A stretch of 13,223 nt of DNA. Source: HIMB114 sp052048155 (GTDB lineage Bacteria > Pseudomonadota > Alphaproteobacteria > Pelagibacterales > Pelagibacteraceae). The notes beneath the pieces are model-generated. The model worked only from the letters and a program-made list of their open reading frames with translations. It was not told the DNA's origin and did not search any database. This document shows, piece by piece, positions 6,128-13,223 of this stretch (positions are counted from its first letter, which is position 1; each line of letters begins with the position of its first letter). Where the stretch lies: NCBI RefSeq assembly GCF_052048155.1, contig NZ_JBNAIK010000010.1, forward strand, positions 1 through 13,223, written 5' to 3'. Made by a program: the position numbers and the translations under genes.

Positions 6128-7462
6128 TTAAATTAAATCTTTTACCTCAATATACACCCGGTCAATCACGTCTTCCCAATTTTCATTTTGTTTTTTTCTA
6201 AACAGAGTTAAATTATCATACCAATAACTATCATCACGGTCCAGTGACCATCGCCAATCAGGTATATTGGAAATCAATCCAAATGTCTTAATGCCCAATG
6301 TAGATGCCAAGTGAAGTAATGAAGTATCTGAAGAAATGATCAAATTAAAATTAATTATATTTTTAGAAACTTCAAAAAAATTTAAATCTCCTAAATATTT
6401 TATTTTTACTTTTTCAAAATACTCTTTATCATTTTCTCTTATATCTTTTTGTAAACAAAAAAACTCAACATTTTGATTTTTTAGAGAAAAAAGTTTACTT
6501 AAATATTTCAATTCCAAAGATCTTAATTTATCATATTTAAAATTTTCATTACCAGACCATGCTAAACCAACTTTAAAACTTTTATCTTTCGGAACTTGAG
6601 CGTTAAATATTTGAGAGTTTAATAAATTTGATTTTATTTTAAAATCATTTTTTTTATTAAATAAATATGGAAGTGATCCTATAAAAATCTCAAAGTCAAA
6701 ATTATTTAATTTTATAGTTTTTTTTGTAGTGAAATTAAACTGATCATTTCTAAAAAAGTTTTTAAGTACACTTGGTATTTCTACTGTTATGTCGGTAGTA
6801 TAAAACAACAAATCTGTTAGAAATCTTGAAAACATTATTACATCCCCAATTCCCTGCTCTGCTTTAATTAAAATTTTTTTATTTTTGATGTCGGAAATTT
6901 TTATAGGGTATTTTGAAGTATCTAAATTATTTTTTTTAAGCCGAAACTCATATTGTTTCCACCCTATTTCAAAATTTTCTAAAACTAAATTATTGAAACC
7001 TAAATTACACTGAGCATCAAAATTATTTTCATTTAAGTTAACCGCTTCTTTTTGTAATTTAATACTTTCTTTATATTGAGATAACTTTGAACAAGCTATG
7101 CCTTTGTAATTAAGCAAATTAGATTTATCAAAATTATTTAAATTTTTATAATTTAAACATTTATCAATTTCATCAATAGCTTTTTCAAACTGCAAAGTTT
7201 CACCAAAATACAAACTTTTCAAATTTTGAAAATCAAATGAATTGTGATTTAGAGTTTGGATTTTATTTATGATCTCTAAGCATTTGTTGTATTCTTTTAA
7301 TTTAATTTTGCATAATCCTAAATTTATTAATGTAGAAACTCGATCAGGTAAAAATTTAAGAGATAAATTAAAATTTTTTTCTGCTTCGTCATATTTTTTT
7401 TTTAAAAAAAAATCTTCTCCGGTTTCAAAAAAGTTTTTTGCTATATTAAAATTATCATTCAT
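6128..7462 (-). CDS. TPR-repeat glycosyltransferase, GT9/OGT-like C-terminal domain
   Basis: Residues about 1-175 of this 444-residue protein are tetratricopeptide repeats (for example 20-54 and 116-150), ending in the G-W-K-Q-Y-E-F-R motif (167-174) typical of this bacterial family. The C-terminal half has a GT-B glycosyltransferase pattern: EQGIGDVIMFSRF at 202-214, VGLAWSGN at 298-305, RSLELKYLSKLF at 314-325, SSDTSLLHLASTLG at 377-390 for the nucleotide-sugar site, and PDWRW at 401-405. These resemble TPR proteins annotated as glycosyltransferase family 9 and eukaryotic O-GlcNAc transferase relatives. Acceptor could be protein or surface glycan; neither is shown. There is no signal peptide. 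The ATG at 7462 lies 3 nt after the CCA end of tRNA-Asp, and no Shine-Dalgarno is available. A T9A10 tract falls within codons 17-23. Family call is good, substrate unknown. Confidence 0.85.
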   Translation of the reverse strand: MNDNFNIAKNFFETGEDFFLKKKYDEAEKNFNLSLKFLPDRVSTLINLGLCKIKLKEYNKCLEIINKIQTLNHNSFDFQNLKSLYFGETLQFEKAIDEIDKCLNYKNLNNFDKSNLLNYKGIACSKLSQYKESIKLQKEAVNLNENNFDAQCNLGFNNLVLENFEIGWKQYEFRLKKNNLDTSKYPIKISDIKNKKILIKAEQGIGDVIMFSRFLTDLLFYTTDITVEIPSVLKNFFRNDQFNFTTKKTIKLNNFDFEIFIGSLPYLFNKKNDFKIKSNLLNSQIFNAQVPKDKSFKVGLAWSGNENFKYDKLRSLELKYLSKLFSLKNQNVEFFCLQKDIRENDKEYFEKVKIKYLGDLNFFEVSKNIINFNLIISSDTSLLHLASTLGIKTFGLISNIPDWRWSLDRDDSYWYDNLTLFRKKQNENWEDVIDRVYIEVKDLI

Positions 7463-7465
7463 AAC

Positions 7466-7543
7466 TGGCGGGAGTGACGGGACTCGAACCCGCGGCCTCC
7501 TGCGTGACAGGCAGGCGCTCTAACCAAGCTGAGCTACACCCCC
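7466..7543 (-). tRNA. tRNA-Asp (anticodon GTC)
   Basis: A 78-nt cloverleaf on the minus strand. The acceptor GGGGGTG pairs with CACTCCC (one G-T pair), the anticodon stem CCTGC/GCAGG encloses CTGTCAC, and the T loop is TTCGAGT. The anticodon GTC is at 7506-7508. The discriminator is G and CCA is encoded at 7466-7468. The D loop has 10 nt, one more than I recall for E. coli tRNA-Asp. It follows tRNA-Val by 4 nt and precedes the TPR-glycosyltransferase start by 3 nt. Confidence 0.97.
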
Positions 7544-7547
7544 GGTT

Positions 7548-7623
7548 TGGTGGGCGGTGAGAGACTCGAACTCCCGACCCTCTCGGTGTAAACGAGATGC
7601 TCTACCAACTGAGCTAACCGCCC
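7548..7623 (-). tRNA. tRNA-Val (anticodon TAC)
   Basis: A 76-nt cloverleaf on the minus strand. The acceptor GGGCGGT pairs with ACCGCCC, the anticodon stem TCTCG/CGAGA encloses TTTACAC, and the T loop is TTCGAGT. The anticodon TAC is at 7588-7590. The discriminator is A and CCA is encoded at 7548-7550. It lies 55 nt after the lon stop with no convincing terminator between, so it may be transcribed together with lon or from a promoter I could not resolve. Confidence 0.97.
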
Positions 7624-7678
7624 GAAAAGGAGGTATTACCTTATTTAATTACTAATTGCATCAATAATTTGCTAAAAT

Positions 7679-10063
7679 TTAATGAGGACTTTTTTGCTCA
7701 ACTGCTGATGTAGTTTTTTGATTTATCTCATCAACCTCGATCCAATTAATAGGGTCTGGTTGTTTTGTTAATGCTATTTTGATAACTTCATCAACGTGGT
7801 CTACTGCGATAATTTTTAATCCATCTTTAACATTTTGAGGTATTTCTTTGAGATCTTTTTCATTTTCAGATGGAATGATTGCTGTTTTTATTCCTCCTCT
7901 TAAGGCAGCCAAAAGTTTTTCCTTCAGCCCTCCTATGGGCAATACCCTTCCTCTTAATGTAACTTCACCAGTCATCGCTACATCTCTTTTGACAGGTATA
8001 TTGGCTAAAGCAGAAACGATAGATGTAACCATTGCAATTCCAGCTGACGGTCCATCTTTTGGAGTCGCACCTTCAGGAACGTGTACATGAAAATCTTTTT
8101 TTTCAAAAACTGGGGGTGCAATACCATAATCAAGGCATTTAGATCTTATAAACGATTTAGCAGCCTTAATAGATTCTTTCATAACATCCCCGAGTTTTCC
8201 AGTATATTCCAATTTTCCTTTACCTGGCATAACCACTGTTTCTATAGATAACAGTTCACCACCTACCTCAGTCCAGGCCAGGCCAGTAACTACTCCGACC
8301 ATATCTGTTTTTTCAATTTCGCCATATTTGAATTTTTTAACACCAAGATACTCATCAATATTATCTGCGCTAATTTCTATTGTTTCTTTCTTTTTAGTAA
8401 CAATTTCTTTAACGCTTTTTCTCGCGAGCTTAGATATTTCACGCTCTAATCCTCGAACACCAGATTCCTTAGTGTACCTTCTAACAATTTCTAATATTTC
8501 ATCGTCATTAATTTTTAGCTCATTTTCTTTAAGACCGTTATCTTTTAGTTGTTTTGGTAAAAGATATTTTTTTGAAATTTCTAATTTTTCTTCTTCCGTA
8601 TAACCAGCCAAACGAATGATTTCCATTCTATCAAGCAATGGTCCAGGGATATTTAAAGTATTTGCAGTAGTAACAAACATAACATTTGATAGATCATAAT
8701 CGACTTCAAGATAGTGATCATTAAAATCTTTATTTTGCTCAGGATCTAAGGCTTCTAATAAAGCAGATGACGGGTCACCTCTATAATCCATTCCAACTTT
8801 ATCTATTTCATCAAGTAAAAATAGAGGATTTGTTTTCCCAGCTTTTTTCATCATTTGGATAATTTTACCTGGCAAGCTACCTATATATGTTCTTCTATGG
8901 CCTCTTATTTCAGCTTCGTCTCTTACTCCCCCTAGAGACATTCTTACGAATTCACGACCAGTTGCTTTTGCGATTGATTTACCAAGAGAAGTTTTTCCAA
9001 CACCTGGGGGACCGACTAAACATAGTATTGGTCCCTTTATTTTTTTTATTCTAGATTGAACTGCTAAAAATTCCAAAATTCTATCTTTTACTTTTTCAAG
9101 ACCATAATGATCATGATCTAATATTTTTTCAGCTTTATCTAGGTCTGTGCTTACGTTAGATTTTTCATTCCAAGGCAAAGAAGTCATCCAGTCCAGGTAA
9201 TTTCTAACTACTGTTGACTCTGCTGACATTGGACTCATCGTTTTTAATTTTTTTAATTCTGAAAAAGATTTTTCTTCTGCTTCTTTTGGCATTTTCGCTT
9301 TTTTAATTGCATCCTCTAATTGTTTCAGCTCATCTTTTCCCTCTTCTATTTCGCCAAGTTCTTTTTGTATTGCTTTAAGTTGTTCATTCAAGTAATACTC
9401 TCTTTGGGTCTTTTCCATCTGGTTCTTTACTCTGCCACGAATTCTTTTTTCAACTGACATTAACTCTAATTCGCTATCTAAGTGCCCAATGATCATTTCT
9501 AGTTTTTTTTGCACATTTAAAGTTTCTAAAATTTTTTGCTTTTCTTCTAAATCCACTCCAAGTGTAGATACAGTTTTATTAGCTATAATATTTGGATCTG
9601 AAATATTTTTAAAATTTATATTTGATTCTTCGCTAAATTTTTTTGAACTTTTTGATAGTTTATTAAATTTATTAACTAAAGCCTGAGATAACAAATTATT
9701 ATTTTTATCCTCTACTAAAATACAATTTTCTACCTGTGCATTTAAAAGTTTTTCATTTTTTTTAAACTCAATAACTTTACATACTGATTTTCCTTCAACT
9801 AAAATTTTTACAGTTCCATCCGGTAATTTGAGGAGCTGAAGCACCTCTGCAATAGTTCCAATTGAGTAAAGATCTTTTTCATTAGGATTGTCTACATCCG
9901 GATTTTTTTGAGTTAATAGCACTATCTTTTTTGAATTATTCATTGCAAAATCTAAAGCATTAATTGATTTTTCACGACCAACAAATAATGGTGTTGTAGA
10001 GTTTGGGAAAACTACTATGTCCCTTAAGGGCAATACAGGTAAAGAGTTTTGATTTACGACCAT
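7679..10063 (-). CDS. lon: ATP-dependent protease La (Lon)
   Basis: Lon of 794 residues, the usual length for LonA. The N-terminal LON substrate-binding domain covers about residues 8-200 and a helical linker about 200-300. The AAA+ module has Walker A GPPGVGKT at 351-358 and Walker B PLFLLDEID at 413-421. The C-terminal peptidase domain carries the catalytic dyad Ser673 (PKDGPSAG) and Lys716 (GGLKEK). Lon is a cytoplasmic hexamer that degrades misfolded and regulatory proteins with ATP. The ATG at 10063 is used; a TTG two codons upstream is also possible and would change nothing important. It is last in the tig-clpP-clpX-lon order, 63 nt after clpX. No Shine-Dalgarno is visible before the start. 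Confidence 0.98.
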   Translation of the reverse strand: MVVNQNSLPVLPLRDIVVFPNSTTPLFVGREKSINALDFAMNNSKKIVLLTQKNPDVDNPNEKDLYSIGTIAEVLQLLKLPDGTVKILVEGKSVCKVIEFKKNEKLLNAQVENCILVEDKNNNLLSQALVNKFNKLSKSSKKFSEESNINFKNISDPNIIANKTVSTLGVDLEEKQKILETLNVQKKLEMIIGHLDSELELMSVEKRIRGRVKNQMEKTQREYYLNEQLKAIQKELGEIEEGKDELKQLEDAIKKAKMPKEAEEKSFSELKKLKTMSPMSAESTVVRNYLDWMTSLPWNEKSNVSTDLDKAEKILDHDHYGLEKVKDRILEFLAVQSRIKKIKGPILCLVGPPGVGKTSLGKSIAKATGREFVRMSLGGVRDEAEIRGHRRTYIGSLPGKIIQMMKKAGKTNPLFLLDEIDKVGMDYRGDPSSALLEALDPEQNKDFNDHYLEVDYDLSNVMFVTTANTLNIPGPLLDRMEIIRLAGYTEEEKLEISKKYLLPKQLKDNGLKENELKINDDEILEIVRRYTKESGVRGLEREISKLARKSVKEIVTKKKETIEISADNIDEYLGVKKFKYGEIEKTDMVGVVTGLAWTEVGGELLSIETVVMPGKGKLEYTGKLGDVMKESIKAAKSFIRSKCLDYGIAPPVFEKKDFHVHVPEGATPKDGPSAGIAMVTSIVSALANIPVKRDVAMTGEVTLRGRVLPIGGLKEKLLAALRGGIKTAIIPSENEKDLKEIPQNVKDGLKIIAVDHVDEVIKIALTKQPDPINWIEVDEINQKTTSAVEQKSPH

Positions 10064-10126
10064 AATCAAAACATAATTATTAAAGGCGATAAAACAAGGA
10101 GATATTTAAAAAATTATCACCAATTT

Positions 10127-11404
10127 TTAATTGGCAATTTTAGTGTCTTTTTCTTCTTCTTTTGTCTTGGGAGAATTTTTGGAATATATCATTAATGGTT
10201 TTGTTTTTCCATTAATCACCTCTTTATTCAAAATTACTTCATCAACACCTTCGATAGATGGTAGATCAAACATTGTTTCAAGTAAAACTTCCTCAATAAT
10301 TGACCTCAAACCTCTGGCTCCAGTTTTTCTAGCAATTGCTTTCTGAGCTATTTCTTTAAGAGCTTCTTTGGCAAACGTTAATTTTACACCTTCAATTTCA
10401 AACAATTTAGAATATTGCTTTGTAAGGGAGTTTTTAGGCTCCTCAAGGATTTTTACCAAACTTTGTTCATCCAGATCTTCCAAGGTAGATATTATGGGCA
10501 ACCTTCCAATAAACTCTGGTATTAAACCAAACTTTAATAGATCCTCTGGTTGAACATCTTTCATTAACTCACCTGCACCTTTTTCAATTTTATCTTTAAT
10601 CTTAGCGCCAAAGCCGATTGATGAACCTTGACCTCTGTCAGCTATGATTTTATCTATTCCCGCAAAGGCACCACCAACAATAAATAATATATTTGTAGTA
10701 TCAACTTGCAAAAACTCTTGTTGAGGATGTTTTCTACCTCCTTGCGGTGGAACACTTGCTACTGTCCCTTCCATGATTTTTAATAATGCTTGCTGAACAC
10801 CTTCTCCAGATACATCTCTTGTTATTGAAGGATTTTCAGTTTTTCTACTTATTTTGTCGACCTCATCAATATAAACAATTCCTCTTTGAGCTTTTTCAAC
10901 ATTGTAATCTGCTGCTTGAAGTAATTTTAAAATAATATTTTCTACATCTTCGCCTACATAACCTGCTTCTGTTAAAGTCGTTGCATCTGCCATTGTAAAA
11001 GGAACATCTAAAATTTTTGCAAGAGTTTGTGCCAGCAAAGTCTTTCCGCATCCAGTTGGCCCAATTAACAGAATATTTGATTTAGCTAGCTCAACATCAT
11101 TAGAAGATTTTTCAGTATGGCCTAACCTTTTGTAATGATTATGAACTGCGACAGATAAAATTTGTTTAGCTTTCTTTTGTCCAATCACATAATCATTTAA
11201 AATTGAAAAAATTTCTTTTGGTGTAGGTACACCCTCTTCATTTTTAGAAATTTGACTCTTGCTCTCCTCTTTTATTATATCCATACAAAGTTCTACACAT
11301 TCGTCGCAAATAAAAACTGTTGGACCCGCGATTAATTTTCGAACTTCATGTTGGCTCTTTCCACAAAAAGAACAGTACAGAGTATTTTTATTTTCTTTAG
11401 ACAT
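10127..11404 (-). CDS. clpX: ClpX, ATPase and specificity subunit of the ClpXP protease
   Basis: ClpX of 425 residues, normal length. The N-terminal zinc-binding domain has Cys11, Cys14, Cys33 and Cys36. The AAA+ module has Walker A GPTGCGKT at 115-122, the GYVG pore loop at 148-151, Walker B IVYIDEVD at 176-183, the RKH loop at 224-226 and the IGF loop at 263-265 that docks on ClpP. The sensor-2 region reads TGARGLRSI. ClpX unfolds tagged substrates such as SsrA-marked proteins and feeds them to ClpP. The presence of the IGF tripeptide and the adjacent clpP gene indicate a working ClpXP pair. The ATG at 11404 starts 71 nt after clpP ends; no Shine-Dalgarno is seen. Confidence 0.98.
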   Translation of the reverse strand: MSKENKNTLYCSFCGKSQHEVRKLIAGPTVFICDECVELCMDIIKEESKSQISKNEEGVPTPKEIFSILNDYVIGQKKAKQILSVAVHNHYKRLGHTEKSSNDVELAKSNILLIGPTGCGKTLLAQTLAKILDVPFTMADATTLTEAGYVGEDVENIILKLLQAADYNVEKAQRGIVYIDEVDKISRKTENPSITRDVSGEGVQQALLKIMEGTVASVPPQGGRKHPQQEFLQVDTTNILFIVGGAFAGIDKIIADRGQGSSIGFGAKIKDKIEKGAGELMKDVQPEDLLKFGLIPEFIGRLPIISTLEDLDEQSLVKILEEPKNSLTKQYSKLFEIEGVKLTFAKEALKEIAQKAIARKTGARGLRSIIEEVLLETMFDLPSIEGVDEVILNKEVINGKTKPLMIYSKNSPKTKEEEKDTKIAN

Positions 11405-11475
11405 TTCGAATCAATATATCTTACATTAACTCAGCCAGAGTCATATAATCAAGTATTAGTTGTATTGAATATTTT

Positions 11476-12090
11476 CTAATTTTCTCGCTTTTCAACGACT
11501 TTATCTACAAGTCCAAACTTTTTCGCCTCATCAGCACTCATAAAATTATCTCTTTCAAGAGCTTCTTTTATTGTCTCTACAGTTTGACCGGTATGTTTAG
11601 AGTAGATTTCGTTAAGCCTTTTTTTTGTGCTCAAAATTTCTTTAGTATGTATTTCAATATCAGTTGCCTGACCTTGAAAACCAGCTGATGGTTGATGAAC
11701 CATTATTCTTGCATTCGGAAGTGACATTCTCAAACCTTTTTCACCCGCGGCTAACAAGAAAGAGCCCATTGATGCAGCCTGACCAATGCATAATGTTGAT
11801 ACAGTTGGTTTAATAAATTGCATAGTATCATAAATTGCAAGACCATCGGTGACAACGCCACCTGGAGAATTAATATATAAATAAATTTCTTTAGAATTAT
11901 TTTCTGACTCTAAAAATAATAGCTGAGCTGAAACTAAACTTGAAATATATGAATTTATTGGTCCTGTTAAAAAAATTATTCTTTCTTTTAGTAATCTTGA
12001 ATAAATATCAAAAGATCTTTCTCCTCTTGGTGTTTGCTCAATCACCATCGGAACTAATGTATTCATGTAAACATCAAAAGGGTCTTTCAT
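11476..12090 (-). CDS. clpP: ClpP, proteolytic subunit of the Clp protease
   Basis: ClpP of 204 residues. The serine protease triad is Ser107 (GQAASMG), His132 (MVHQP) and Asp181 (LERDNF), all at family spacing. The N-terminal residues up to about 15 (M-V-I-E-Q-T-P-R-G-E-R) are the usual short propeptide and axial-loop region. ClpP forms a tetradecameric barrel with the active sites inside and works with the ClpX encoded just downstream. The ATG at 12090 is used; Met9 (12066) is an alternative start. It follows the trigger factor gene by 32 nt. No Shine-Dalgarno is visible. Confidence 0.98.
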   Translation of the reverse strand: MKDPFDVYMNTLVPMVIEQTPRGERSFDIYSRLLKERIIFLTGPINSYISSLVSAQLLFLESENNSKEIYLYINSPGGVVTDGLAIYDTMQFIKPTVSTLCIGQAASMGSFLLAAGEKGLRMSLPNARIMVHQPSAGFQGQATDIEIHTKEILSTKKRLNEIYSKHTGQTVETIKEALERDNFMSADEAKKFGLVDKVVEKREN

Positions 12091-12122
12091 ACGAATCAGT
12101 AATTTAAATTTATATCTATTGA

Positions 12123-13223
12123 TTATTTTTTACTAGTTTTTTTAGCACCAGATTTCTTAGCTGTAGCTTTTTTTACAGTTTTTGTATTTGTTTTAGTTTT
12201 ATTATCTGTACTAGGACTCATAATATTTTGAAGTTCTTCTTTTGTAATTGATTTAACTTTTGTTTTTGCTTTTTCTTTTATTAAATTCATTACTTTATCT
12301 TCAAATATTGGTCCTCTTAGTTTTGTAAGTTCAGAGGGATTTTTTTGGTAGTATTCTCTAATTGTTTTTTCTTGACCCGGGTACATTCTAAGTTGTTTTT
12401 CAAGCTCACCTTGAAGTTCTTGTGAAGAAACTTTTACAGAATGTTCTTCACCAATATTTGATAATACCAAAGCAAGCTTAACTCTTCTCTCTGAAATTTT
12501 TTTCACTTCTTTTTTATCGTTGTCATCTAATTTAATTTTGGAATGATCTTTTTCACCTTTTTCATTCATTTTTTCATGAACCATCGTGTGCTCTACAGTT
12601 TTAATTTCAGAGTCAAGCATTCCCTTTGGTAAATCAATTTTAAATTGTTTATCTAACTGATCCAAGATTTCTTTTTTACAAAGCTGGTCAGTAATACTTT
12701 CAAATTCTTTTGAAATTTGTTTTTCAATCATTGATTTTAAATCAGATAAATCTTTCGCTCCCATGTTTTTGGCAAAAGCATCATCGATTTTTTGCTCTTC
12801 AGGTGATTTGATATTTGTAATTTTGCATTTGAACTCTGAGGCTTTGCCAGCAAGTTCTTTTTTAGGATAGTTGTCAGGTAGATTGATTTTCACTACTTTT
12901 TCATCATTTTTCCTAACACCAATAATTTGCTTATCAAAACCTTTGATAAAAAGATCTTTCCCTAAAACAATTTGAAGCTTTTCACCCTTGTTTCCTTCAA
13001 AAGATTTTCCATCTACTGTAGCTTCATAATTAAATTCAACTAAATCATTGTTAGCTGCAGCTTTTGATGCATCATTATCATTATATTTTTTAGAACTTTC
13101 AGCTAATTGATTTAACCTTGTCTCTAAGTCTTTTTTATCTGCTTTGACTTCATATTTTTCAATCTCAATTTTGCTTAAATCAACTTTTTTAATTCCAGGA
13201 CGTTTTCTAACTGGAGCTAGACC
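12123..13223 (-). CDS. tig: Trigger factor, C-terminal three quarters (cut by window edge)
   Basis: The frame is open from the stop at 12123 to the window edge, giving 366 residues that begin inside the protein (G-L-A-P-V-R-K-R-P-G-I). A GTG at 12893 that could look like a start is internal. The FKBP-type peptidyl-prolyl isomerase domain is recognisable around DLVEFNYEATVDGKSFEG and FIKGFDKQIIGVRKNDE, followed by LPDNYPKKELAGK. The helical C-terminal substrate-cradle domain follows. The end is a Lys/Thr/Ala-rich tail, common in alphaproteobacterial trigger factors. Trigger factor binds ribosomal protein L23 near the exit tunnel and shields nascent chains; the ribosome-binding domain lies outside the window. 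The tig-clpP-clpX-lon order supports the call. Confidence 0.95.
   Translation of the reverse strand, partial: GLAPVRKRPGIKKVDLSKIEIEKYEVKADKKDLETRLNQLAESSKKYNDNDASKAAANNDLVEFNYEATVDGKSFEGNKGEKLQIVLGKDLFIKGFDKQIIGVRKNDEKVVKINLPDNYPKKELAGKASEFKCKITNIKSPEEQKIDDAFAKNMGAKDLSDLKSMIEKQISKEFESITDQLCKKEILDQLDKQFKIDLPKGMLDSEIKTVEHTMVHEKMNEKGEKDHSKIKLDDNDKKEVKKISERRVKLALVLSNIGEEHSVKVSSQELQGELEKQLRMYPGQEKTIREYYQKNPSELTKLRGPIFEDKVMNLIKEKAKTKVKSITKEELQNIMSPSTDNKTKTNTKTVKKATAKKSGAKKTSKK

Noticed and set aside
7624..7678. Hairpin or promoter between lon and tRNA-Val
   Set aside because: AGGT/ACCT is only a 4-bp stem without a T run, and TTGATG has no -10 at acceptable spacing. I could not support either feature.
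10108..10134. Small hairpin at the clpX stop (CCAATT/AATTGG) followed by six T on the minus strand as a terminator
   Set aside because: The stem is only 6 bp, AT-rich, and the T run is separated from it by 6 nt. It is unlikely to terminate, and lon probably shares transcription with clpX.
11405..11475. Heat-shock (sigma-32) promoter before clpX
   Set aside because: A CTTGATT is present but no matching CCCAT-like -10 lies at the needed distance.
12891..12893. GTG as start of a 256-residue protein
   Set aside because: The frame stays open upstream to the window edge and encodes the matching trigger factor FKBP domain, so the GTG is internal.

Overview
The window is very AT-rich, tightly packed bacterial DNA. 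Gene order and protein character point to an alphaproteobacterium with a streamlined genome, most likely marine SAR11 (Pelagibacterales). This placement is inferred from the low GC, minimal spacers, Lys/Asn/Ile-rich proteins and the tig-clpP-clpX-lon and tuf-tRNA-Trp-secE-nusG orders; no database comparison was possible. Thirteen things run on the minus strand or converge on it, and only rlmB and a DUF3576 lipoprotein gene are on the plus strand.

Layout. (1) 1-1912, minus strand: a translation/transcription/secretion operon read as tRNA-Tyr, tRNA-Gly, tuf (EF-Tu), tRNA-Trp, secE, nusG (cut by the window edge). A promoter-like element sits just upstream of tRNA-Tyr. (2) 1985-2695, plus strand: an rlmB-type SpoU rRNA 2'-O-methyltransferase, divergent from the tRNAs. 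(3) 2692-7462: a cell-surface-flavoured block holding a TPR-sulfotransferase fusion, a highly expressed-looking outer-membrane porin with a clear intrinsic terminator, a divergent DUF3576 lipoprotein and a TPR-glycosyltransferase (GT9/OGT-like fold). (4) 7466-7623: tRNA-Asp and tRNA-Val. (5) 7679-13223, minus strand: the classic proteostasis cluster tig (partial)-clpP-clpX-lon. The trigger factor meets nascent chains at the ribosome, ClpXP and Lon are the ATP-dependent proteases of the cytoplasm.

How it fits together. Two conserved housekeeping blocks, each ending in tRNA genes, flank a central block of envelope-related genes that looks like the variable part of the window. Both plus-strand genes end tail-to-tail against a TPR gene with essentially no spacer: the stop codons overlap at 2692-2695 and lie 1 nt apart at 6124-6130. 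The main oddities are a promoter-like -35/-10 pair embedded in the porin terminator hairpin, directly in front of the TPR-sulfotransferase start codon, and a TPR-glycosyltransferase start codon 3 nt after the CCA end of tRNA-Asp. I did not find a convincing defence system, mobile element, CRISPR array or other wholly new system. No stretch above about 160 bases lacks a gene.
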